A DNA stretch of 8,953 nucleotides from DASXRU01 sp036506395 (lineage in GTDB: Bacteria > Acidobacteriota > Blastocatellia > Pyrinomonadales > Pyrinomonadaceae): the NCBI GenBank assembly GCA_036506395.1, contig DASXRU010000222.1, forward strand, positions 1 through 8,953. The letters are read 5' to 3'. The notes beneath the pieces are model-generated. The model was not told where the DNA came from. It saw nothing but the letters and a program-made list of their open reading frames with translations, and made no database searches. The position numbers were made by a program, and so were the translations under genes. Shown here in pieces: positions 1 through 5,051 of this stretch. Every line of letters starts with the position of its first letter. Within the stretch, counting starts at the first letter, position 1.

Positions 1-1145
1 TTTCGGAAGCTCGAGGCTATTGCCGCCACCACGCCGAGATCGACGGCCGGTTCGTCCACTTCCAAACCACCGGCAATGTTAACGAACACATCGTCGCCGA
101 GGAGCTGAAAACCGGCGCGCTTCTCCAGCATCGCAATCAAGAGCGCGACCCGGCTTTGATCTACTCCCTGTGTCATACGACGCCCGGTGCCGTATTTTGT
201 GCTCGACACCAGCGCCTGAATTTCAACCAGCATCGGCCGCGTTCCTTCCATGCAGGCCGTGACGACTGAGCCGGCAACGTCAACCGGACGCTCTTGCAGA
301 AACATTTGCGAAGGATTGGCGACGGCGATCAGACCCGCCCCGGTCATCTCAAAGACGCCCACTTCGTTGGCGGGCCCAAAGCGATTTTTGGTGGCGCGCA
401 CGATGCGATGGTTGTGGTGGCGCTCGCCCTCAAAATACAACACCGTGTCAACGATGTGTTCCAGCGCTCTTGGTCCGGCAATCGATCCATCCTTGGTGAC
501 ATGGCCGATAAGGAAAACAGGAATACCGCGATTTTTTGCCAGCGACAGAAACTGAGCTGCTACTTCCCTGATCTGGGAAATCGATCCGGCAGCCGATTCG
601 ATGCTGGACGAAAACGTCGTCTGAATTGAATCGACGACGATTGCGCCCGGCCCGATGCGGTCAATCTCGGCAAAGATGCTTTCCAGGTTTGTCTCGGGCA
701 GCAGGTACAGGTTAGGAGCTGAAATGTTCAGCCGCTCGCCCCGGAGTTTTATCTGGCGTTCGGATTCTTCGCCGGAAATGTAAAGCACGGTTCGGTCATC
801 AGTGCTCAACTTGTCGGCGACTTGTAACAGCAGAGTGCTCTTGCCGATGCCCGGATCGCCGCCAATCAGAACCAGAGTTCCGGGAACAATTCCTCCACCA
901 AGTACGCGATCAAATTCAGGCACGCCCGAAGGAACGCGCACGTCATCCTGCGATTCTATCGCCGTGTAGGAAACGGCCTGGACCGCTCGCCTGCGAAAAC
1001 CACTTCGCGTCCCGCCTTTCCTGGCTACAGGCGCACGCTCTTCGACCAGCGAATTCCACTCGCCGCATTCAGGACACTTCCCCAACCACTTTCGCGATTG
1101 GTGGCCGCAACTCTGGCAGATAAAGATTGTTTCTGGCGTCTTCAA
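1..1145 (-). CDS. radA: DNA repair protein RadA (Sms), 3' end beyond the window
   Basis: RadA is a RecA-like ATPase that drives branch migration of recombination intermediates in the cytoplasm. Translating the minus strand from a TTG at 1145 gives about 381 residues. A four-cysteine zinc finger lies at C10, C13, C24 and C27. Walker A (GDPGIGKST, K102) follows, and the RadA-specific KNRFG motif is at 253-257, close to its place in other RadA proteins. The frame is still open at the left edge, in the Lon-like domain (VDEPAVDLGVVAAIASSFR), so roughly 70 C-terminal residues are missing. The start must be TTG: a TAA stop lies immediately upstream in frame and no other usable start precedes the zinc finger. 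No good Shine-Dalgarno is visible. It is the last gene of the leftward series after the glutamate dehydrogenase and ArsC-like genes. Identification is secure from the combined motifs. Confidence 0.96.
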   Translation of the reverse strand, partial: MKTPETIFICQSCGHQSRKWLGKCPECGEWNSLVEERAPVARKGGTRSGFRRRAVQAVSYTAIESQDDVRVPSGVPEFDRVLGGGIVPGTLVLIGGDPGIGKSTLLLQVADKLSTDDRTVLYISGEESERQIKLRGERLNISAPNLYLLPETNLESIFAEIDRIGPGAIVVDSIQTTFSSSIESAAGSISQIREVAAQFLSLAKNRGIPVFLIGHVTKDGSIAGPRALEHIVDTVLYFEGERHHNHRIVRATKNRFGPANEVGVFEMTGAGLIAVANPSQMFLQERPVDVAGSVVTACMEGTRPMLVEIQALVSSTKYGTGRRMTQGVDQSRVALLIAMLEKRAGFQLLGDDVFVNIAGGLEVDEPAVDLGVVAAIASSFR

Positions 1146-1174
1146 TTAGTTCTCGCTATTCCGTTTCTTTTCAT
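1142..1174 (-). other. 10-codon upstream ORF ending on the radA start
   Basis: An ATG at 1174 opens a 10-residue frame (MKRNGIARTN) whose TGA overlaps the radA TTG as TTGA. Such overlaps can couple translation, which might help a weak TTG start that lacks a clear Shine-Dalgarno. There is no good ribosome binding site before this ATG either; just upstream is the perfect 12-nt palindrome CCGGGCGCCCGG (1177-1188). It may be chance. Confidence 0.2.
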
Positions 1175-1189
1175 CACCGGGCGCCCGGA

Positions 1190-1305
1190 ATTTGGAGTGC
1201 GCCGGCAGAGTGAAGCGGCGACGGCGCTTTGGTTTGCTTCAACTTTCGCCAATGGGTCTGCGATCCAAAGCGGTGTTGCGCTGCACTTGCCACCGCACTC
1301 CAAAT
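1190..1305. repeat. MITE-like paired palindromic element (ATTTGGAGTGCG family)
   Basis: The stretch has two inverted arms of about 42 nt, 1190-1232 and 1265-1305. Both begin ATTTGGAGTGCG at their outer end and finish with CGCTTTGG at the inner end, with a 32-nt centre. The arms match well at both ends and diverge in the middle. The right arm reaches exactly to the stop codon of the ArsC-like gene, and its terminal base is shared with that TGA. A third, single arm of the same family lies inside the FAD oxidoreductase gene at 5617-5648, so this is a dispersed element rather than a local terminator. It has no coding capacity. Transcribed, it would form a long hairpin between the ArsC-like gene and radA. 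Confidence 0.8.
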
Positions 1306-1664
1306 CAGAGCAGTGCCTTCACATTTTCAGTGGGTCTTCCCAGCACCGCCCGATCGCCGCGCTCGATAATTGGACGCTGAATCAAATCCGGATGCTCAAT
1401 CATCAGAGTAATAATCTCTTCGTCGCTGAACTCATCTTTAGCCAGGCCCAGCTCGCGATAAATTGGTTCACTTTTCCGGAGTAGATCGCGCGGCTTGATG
1501 CCCATCTTGCGAATCAAGTCCGTGAGCTTCTTCCTGCTCAAAGGCGCCGTGTAGTAGTTTACTTTCTCAAAGGCGACGCCGCTCTCCCGGAGCAGCTTGT
1601 CCAACTCGCGGCACTTTGTTCAAGTCGGTTTTTCGTAAACTGTAATCTTCTCTTCTCTCGACAT
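1305..1664 (-). CDS. ArsC/Spx-family redox protein, candidate selenoprotein (UGA at residue 15)
   Basis: From ATG 1664 to TGA 1305 the frame encodes 119 residues, the usual length for the ArsC/Spx/YffB thioredoxin-fold family, with one in-frame UGA at 1620-1622 (residue 15). The start reads MSREEKITVYEKPT-U-TKCRE. The family has its nucleophilic cysteine (YEKPTCTxCR type) exactly where UGA stands, and C18 makes a U-x-x-C pair. The rest is intact: an alpha/beta ArsC core, then RPII at 97-100 (the conserved cis-proline region) and ERGDRAVLGRP near the end. Standard calling would begin at an internal TTG (1604) and lose the active site. The likely role is reduction of arsenate or another thiol/selenol reaction, but family members are often mislabelled arsenate reductases and no ars operon is present. 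It lies 100 bp downstream of the dehydrogenase. No strong Shine-Dalgarno is visible; an inverted-repeat arm begins 6 nt before the ATG. A plain nonsense pseudogene is the alternative. Confidence 0.8.
1581..1596 (-). promoter_or_regulatory. Candidate bacterial SECIS hairpin of the ArsC-like gene
   Basis: After the UGA at 1622-1620 the mRNA can fold GCUGCUC-CGG-GAGAGC. This gives six pairs with one bulged G and a three-base loop CGG that begins 31 nt after the UGA, within the 16-37 nt range known for bacterial SECIS elements, with a G in the first two loop positions. A competing fold puts GAGUUG against CUGCUC with loop GACAAG at 19-24 nt. Either could be enclosed by GCCGC/GCGGC (nt 8-12 with 38-42). 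The folding was done by eye and not by energy calculation. Confidence 0.5.
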
Positions 1665-1669
1665 CTTGG

Positions 1670-1754
1670 TGGTCAGTAGTCAGTTGTCAGTTGTTAGTAG
1701 ATCAATTATCAGTCACACGCGTGCAGCCAACAACTGACAACTGATTACTAACCA
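1670..1754. repeat. Imperfect inverted repeat, 28-nt arms
   Basis: Arms 1670-1697 and 1727-1754 are inverted copies with 25 of 28 positions matching, separated by 29 nt. Each arm carries the tandem motif CAGTTGTCAGTTGTT, a low-complexity style seen in dispersed intergenic repeats. It fills the spacer between the dehydrogenase stop (1765) and the ArsC-like start (1664). On the leftward transcript it could form a long hairpin covering the region just before that ATG. It has no U-tract and is not a typical terminator. Confidence 0.75.
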
Positions 1755-1764
1755 CTGACAAATC

Positions 1765-3033
1765 TTATGGAAATATCCCTCGAACCCGCGTCGCTTCCGC
1801 AACGCGATCGACCGCAAGAATGTAGGCGGCGATCCTCATGTCCGTGTCATAACGCTGGCTGGTTTCATGCACCGACTTAAATGCCGTTTGCATCGTTTGC
1901 TCCAACGTCTCATGAATCTGACGTTCCGACCAGAAGAAGGAATACTGGTCCTGCACCCATTCGTAATAACTGACCGTGACGCCCCCCGCATTAGCCAGAA
2001 TGTCCGGCACCAGAAACACCCCCTGATCGGCCAACACCTGATCAGCGCCGGGAGTGGTTGGACCGTTTGCCAGCTCCGCAATGATCTTCGCCTTCACTCG
2101 TCCCACGTTGCTAAGGGTGATCGCGTTCTCCAAAGCTGAAGGCAACAGAATGTCACAGTCGACGCCAATGATGTCTTCCGGCTCAATTTCTTTGGCGCCC
2201 GGCAAACCCGCAAGTGACGACGTTTCTGCCTTGTGTTTCAAAGCGGCCGCCACGTCTATCCCATTTTCCGCGTAGAGACCGGCTTTTGAATCGCACGCCG
2301 CCACGACGCGCGCGCCATCGGCTGCAACCAACCGCGCGATGTTTGCTCCCGCGTTGCCAAATCCGTGCACGGCGACGCGCGCGCCTTTGAGACTAATGCC
2401 CTTCACCTTGCAAGCTTCACGTAACGCGTAGAGACAGCCGCGCGCGGTCGCTTCGCTGCGACCAAGCGAGCCTCCGAGCGAGACTGGCTTTCCGGTCACT
2501 ACGCCCAGTTCCGTATGACCGCGGACCATGGAGATCGTATCCATAATCCAGGCCATGGTCTGTTCGTCGGTGTAGACGTCAGGAGCTGGAATGTCGCGGT
2601 CAGGGCCAATGATCGGAGCAATCTCAAAAGCGTAGCGACGCGTCAATCGCTCCAGCTCATTTTTCGACATGCTCTTCGGATCGCAAATGACTCCGCCCTT
2701 CCCGCCACCGTAGGGAATGCCCACCGTCGCGCATTTCCAGGTCATCCATGAAGCCAATGCCTTCACTTCATCCAATGTCACGCCCGGGTGATAACGTATC
2801 CCACCCTTGGCCGGCCCGCGCGCGATGTTGTGCTGCACGCGATAGCCTTCAAAGACCTTCACTTCCCCGCCGTCCATCTTGACGGGGATCGACACGATGA
2901 GCTGGCGCTTGACGGACTGCAAGACATTCCGCATTGAGTCTTCCAGTTCCAGATAGTCAGCAGCGCGATTGAATTGCTGCTTGGCGATTTCAAACGGATT
3001 CAGCTGTTCTTTCAAAGCTGCACTACTTGCCAT
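1765..3033 (-). CDS. gdhA: Glu/Leu/Phe/Val-family glutamate dehydrogenase
   Basis: This 422-residue cytoplasmic enzyme interconverts glutamate and 2-oxoglutarate plus ammonia using a nicotinamide cofactor, joining nitrogen and central carbon metabolism. The substrate domain holds PAKGGIR (K76), WMTWK (K100), the signature PYGGGKGG with the catalytic lysine K112, and IPAPDVYTDEQT with the catalytic aspartate D152. The Rossmann domain has GFGNAG at 224-229 and an acidic D248 at the end of the second strand, which points to NAD rather than NADP. SYYEWVQ near 355-361 and the C-terminal helices are intact, and length fits the small hexameric class of the RocG/GudB type. ATG 3033 is preceded by GGAG with an 8-nt spacer; the stop is TAA. 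It heads the leftward series running into the ArsC-like gene and radA. Leucine or valine as substrate cannot be excluded from sequence, though length and motifs favour glutamate. Confidence 0.94.
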   Translation of the reverse strand: MASSAALKEQLNPFEIAKQQFNRAADYLELEDSMRNVLQSVKRQLIVSIPVKMDGGEVKVFEGYRVQHNIARGPAKGGIRYHPGVTLDEVKALASWMTWKCATVGIPYGGGKGGVICDPKSMSKNELERLTRRYAFEIAPIIGPDRDIPAPDVYTDEQTMAWIMDTISMVRGHTELGVVTGKPVSLGGSLGRSEATARGCLYALREACKVKGISLKGARVAVHGFGNAGANIARLVAADGARVVAACDSKAGLYAENGIDVAAALKHKAETSSLAGLPGAKEIEPEDIIGVDCDILLPSALENAITLSNVGRVKAKIIAELANGPTTPGADQVLADQGVFLVPDILANAGGVTVSYYEWVQDQYSFFWSERQIHETLEQTMQTAFKSVHETSQRYDTDMRIAAYILAVDRVAEATRVRGIFP

Positions 3034-3163
3034 GCGTTTTTCTCCGGAGATTAGGGGATGCGAGAGCGCTGCAATCCTAAGATGTCCAAAGTCTAAAGTC
3101 CAATTTCCGAAACTGAATGTCCCAAGAAACTCAACCTCCCGAAAACTTGAATGCTGGAAAACT
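3034..3163 (-). promoter_or_regulatory. Upstream region of glutamate dehydrogenase, weak sigma-70-like boxes
   Basis: This 130-bp spacer must hold the dehydrogenase promoter if the gene heads its transcript. A weak match is TTGGAC (3098-3103) and TAGGAT (3074-3079) with an 18-nt spacer on the minus strand, about 40 bp before the ATG. The surrounding AAAGTCTAAAGTCC is a short direct repeat that may produce the match by chance. No operator or riboswitch was recognised. Confidence 0.25.
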
Positions 3164-3192
3164 TGCAGTCAGGAAGGGGGCATGCCCCCGCT
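3164..3192 (+). repeat. REP palindrome, copy 1
   Basis: A 29-nt unit made of a short conserved head (TGCAGTCAGGAA) and the perfect palindrome GGGGGCATGCCCCC, followed by GCT. The conserved head plus palindrome is the usual layout of REP sequences mobilised by RAYT proteins. It lies upstream of the decayed RAYT gene and is preceded by GGAAAAC, as in copy 2. Confidence 0.85.
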
Positions 3193-3251
3193 TCTTCTAT
3201 GTACACAACCATTCAAACTCGACATTCTTGCAATCTATCTTCTTGGAAAAC

Positions 3252-3280
3252 TGCAGTCAGGAAGGGGGCATGCCCCCGCT
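3252..3280 (+). repeat. REP palindrome, copy 2
   Basis: Identical over the 29-nt core to copy 1, same orientation, 88 nt downstream, again preceded by GGAAAAC. It ends just before the reading frame of the RAYT pseudogene. Confidence 0.85.
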
Positions 3281-3294
3281 CTTAGAACTTTGTC

Positions 3295-3909
3295 ATAGCG
3301 CAAAAGTGGTCTAATCAGAATCTTCCGGGAGCTCTGCACTTTGTTACTGGAAATGTGCTTAACAGAAAGCCAGTATTCAAAGAGCAGAACTGTTGCGAAG
3401 CATTCTTCAAAGTTCTTGCGGATCTCCTTAGGGAGTGGCCCTGCAAACTCATAGCCTACGTCTTGATGCCCGACCATTTTCATATGATCGTTAATCCGCG
3501 TGATGGTCGGGTAAAAGAGTTCCTAGGGATGCTTAAAGGCGTCTGGCAAGAGGCATAATCGAGGTCGCCCACGCCTTTGATTTTGGGAAATGCGAAAGAG
3601 ATGTTGACGGTTCTATACACCAGGTGTGGCAAGAGAGTTTTAAAGCACTGCCGCTTTGGAGTGGGTGGATGATCAAACAGAAAATCGACTACATCCATGC
3701 CAATCCCGTAAAAGCCGGCTTGGTAGCGAGCGCCAAAGAGTACCGTTGGTTCCAGCTTCGGGGCATTTTATTCTGATGCAAAGGAGCCCATTACCATTGA
3801 TAGGGACTGGTGGTGGGCTGATGACTCTGAAAAGCTGTTAAAGGCAATGAAGGAGTTAGGCTGGACGAGTTGGGGGACGAGACTTGACAGGCTTGGTTCG
3901 GACAAATGA
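3295..3909 (+). pseudogene. REP-associated tyrosine transposase (RAYT, IS200-like Y1), frameshifted remnant
   Basis: RAYTs are single-stranded-DNA transposases of the HUH/Y1 type that cut and join REP palindromes. Three segments in different frames join into one complete protein. Segment 1 (3295-3542) has LPGALHFVTGN near the start and the HUH motif in LMPDHFHMIV. Segment 2 (3543-3749) has the tyrosine-bearing IDYIHANPVKAGLV and ends at EYRW. Segment 3 (3751-3909) begins SSFGAFYS and runs to TGA. The first junction behaves as a one-base loss near 3542, the second as one extra T at 3750. The expected start is also damaged: an ATA at 3295 stands where an ATG would give M-A-Q-K-W-S-N, and an in-frame TAG lies at 3283. 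Catalytic residues survive, so decay is recent, but the gene cannot make an active protein. Flanking REP copies fit its former substrate. Confidence 0.88.
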
Positions 3910-3911
3910 AG

Positions 3912-3939
3912 AGCGGGGCATGCCCCCTTCCTGACTGCG
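3912..3939 (-). repeat. REP palindrome, copy 3 (inverted, one base shorter)
   Basis: The reverse complement of this stretch matches the REP core of copies 1 and 2, with T changed to C at its first base and one C missing from the palindrome (GGGGGCATGCCCC). It begins 2 nt after the RAYT stop codon. Together the three copies bracket the transposase in head-to-head orientation, the arrangement expected of a REP/RAYT unit. Confidence 0.82.
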
Positions 3940-3972
3940 AGTTTTTTAATGTTAATGCCCTCCCTGGATCTG

Positions 3973-4001
3973 GGAACTTTCCGGCGTTCTCTGGGGTCTA
4001 A
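3973..4001 (+). promoter_or_regulatory. ECF/sigma-E-type promoter of the TonB-like gene
   Basis: GGAACTT at 3973-3979 and GTCTAA at 3996-4001 are separated by 16 nt, which is the sigma-E consensus known from E. coli (GGAACTT, N15-16, TCTRA). Transcription would begin near 4008, leaving a leader of about 50 nt that includes the strong ribosome binding site GGGAGG at 4044-4049, 7 nt before the ATG. It suggests extracytoplasmic-stress or ECF control of the gene. The ECF factor itself is not in the window. Confidence 0.65.
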
Positions 4002-4056
4002 ATAGCCGAGTTAGCTCCCGCGACCCGAACGGCACCGGCAAAAGGGAGGTCTGAAG

Positions 4057-4854
4057 ATGTTTACCAATCTGATCGAGTCGGAGTCGCACCGGGAGGATTT
4101 CAAGCGACGAGGATCATTTCTACTAGTCACCACGGCTGTTTACGCACTCTTCTTTGTTTTTGCCGGCGTGCTCAGCATTTACGCCTACGACGCGCAACTC
4201 GAGAAACAGGATCAGGACCTGATGCTGCTCGAATGGGTACCACCAGTTACGACTCCTACGAATGTAGTCAGTAACCCCCATTCTCCGTCAAGGTCTGCCA
4301 GGCACAATACAGGCCCAGCGAGACCGGCAAGACTGCCTGTGTTGTATGAAAGCTCCGCCAATCCCCATACAGTTCCGACCGGCGTCAGCGCCCAACCGGT
4401 TAGCATTCCGCCGGCACCCCCCGGAGCAATCAGAAGTCCCGTTTATGATCCGGGCTCAAGTGGTCCAGCCACGGCAGGCCCGATTGGACCGGGCAACAAT
4501 GGCACTGGCGGCAGAGTCTCAATCGTGCCCAACGACGGAGACGTCGTGCCGCCGCCGATCAAACAACCACCCAGAACAATCCACAAGAGTCTGCTGAACA
4601 GCCAGGCCATCAGTCTGCCAAAGCCGCCCTATCCGCCAATGGCGAAGCTGGTTCACGCGCAAGGCACCGTGAGTGTACAAGTGCTTTTGGACGAGACAGG
4701 CAAGGTAATCTCAGCGCGCGCTGTTGGGGGCCATCCCACGTTGACGCACGCGGCAGTCGAGGCTGCTTACCAGGCACGCTTTACTCCAACAGTGCTGAAT
4801 GGAACCCCAGTGAAGGTATCGGGCGTGATCACTTACAATTTCATACTTCAATAA
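4057..4854 (+). CDS. TonB-like energy transducer, inner-membrane anchored
   Basis: The 265-residue protein has the full TonB plan. A short charged cytoplasmic N-terminus (about 1-20) precedes one membrane helix (about 21-43, FLLVTTAVYALFFVFAGVL). A long periplasmic linker rich in proline, glycine and serine (about 60-185) spans the envelope. The C-terminal TonB domain (about 186-264) begins LPKPPYPPMAKLVHAQGTV, then has VSVQVLLDETGKVISARAV and ends VSGVITYNFIL. It would pass proton-motive energy from an ExbB/ExbD complex to outer-membrane receptors; neither exbB, exbD nor a receptor is nearby, so the partner is unknown. The start is supported by GGGAGG 7 nt upstream. A sigma-E-type promoter precedes it. 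The sequence suits the multiple TonB paralogues typical of Acidobacteriota (inference). No lesion is visible. Confidence 0.9.
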   Translation: MFTNLIESESHREDFKRRGSFLLVTTAVYALFFVFAGVLSIYAYDAQLEKQDQDLMLLEWVPPVTTPTNVVSNPHSPSRSARHNTGPARPARLPVLYESSANPHTVPTGVSAQPVSIPPAPPGAIRSPVYDPGSSGPATAGPIGPGNNGTGGRVSIVPNDGDVVPPPIKQPPRTIHKSLLNSQAISLPKPPYPPMAKLVHAQGTVSVQVLLDETGKVISARAVGGHPTLTHAAVEAAYQARFTPTVLNGTPVKVSGVITYNFILQ

Positions 4855-4863
4855 GTGGGTGTT

Positions 4864-4895
4864 TAGAGTACCGACTTTAGTTGGGCTTGTCTCTA
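4864..4895 (+). terminator. Stem-loop after the TonB-like gene, possible terminator
   Basis: Ten bases after the TonB stop, CCGAC-TTTA-GTTGG forms a five-pair stem with one G-U pair, flanked by outer arms TAGAG (4864-4868) and CTCTA (4891-4895). No U-tract follows, so factor-independent termination is doubtful; it may be a dispersed palindrome. Confidence 0.4.
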
Positions 4896-4929
4896 ACAGG
4901 CGACAATCTTCAGAGACCTTCCGAGCCAA

Positions 4930-4959
4930 AGAGGTACGCGATGAAAATCGGGTACCTCT
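4930..4959. repeat. Long hairpin with GAAA tetraloop between TonB-like and oxidoreductase genes
   Basis: AGAGGTAC and GTACCTCT (8 pairs), a G-G mismatch, then CGAT and ATCG (4 pairs) close on the loop GAAA, giving a 12-pair hairpin on the plus strand. The GNRA-type loop is unusually stable in RNA. It lies 76 bp after the TonB-like gene and 93 bp before the oxidoreductase start. It could shield the 3' end of the first transcript or act in the leader of the second, or be a mobile palindrome. Confidence 0.55.
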
Positions 4960-5028
4960 CCCGCCGTATTTAACCGTTCAGTTGTATCTGGGAATCTTTC
5001 CGCTTATTCTCGGCAGGCCATTCGACAA

Positions 5029-5034
5029 AGGAGG
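5029..5034 (+). promoter_or_regulatory. Strong Shine-Dalgarno unusually far from the oxidoreductase ATG
   Basis: AGGAGG is a near-perfect ribosome binding site but ends 17 nt before the ATG at 5052. In the same frame a CTG at 5043 sits 8 nt after it and would add three residues (M-I-T) before the annotated methionine. Either the rare CTG start is used or the ATG is served by another signal. Nothing else in the spacer looks like a start. Confidence 0.45.
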
Positions 5035-5051
5035 TCGGCTGGCTGATAACC

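Noticed and set aside
1098..1484. A 128-residue plus-strand frame across the radA/ArsC spacer
   Set aside because: It crosses the palindromic element and is antisense to the start of radA and the end of the ArsC-like gene.
1305..1604. A 99-residue gene starting at an internal TTG (1604)
   Set aside because: It would remove the first strand and the redox motif of the ArsC-like fold; the homology continues upstream through the UGA to ATG 1664.
1867..2751. Several plus-strand frames opposite glutamate dehydrogenase
   Set aside because: Shadows produced by the codon bias of the real gene; sequence lacks any coherent fold pattern.
3164..3280. A CRISPR array made of the two direct repeats
   Set aside because: Only two direct copies, a perfect internal palindrome and an inverted third copy beside a RAYT remnant; this is REP, with no cas genes.
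3355..3558. A 67-residue intact small transposase
   Set aside because: It is only the middle of the first segment of the frameshifted RAYT; homology extends upstream to 3295 and downstream in two other frames to 3909.
4986..5020. A second sigma-E-like promoter before the oxidoreductase
   Set aside because: The -35-like string is altered (GGAATCTTT) and no TCTAA-type -10 appears at the right distance.
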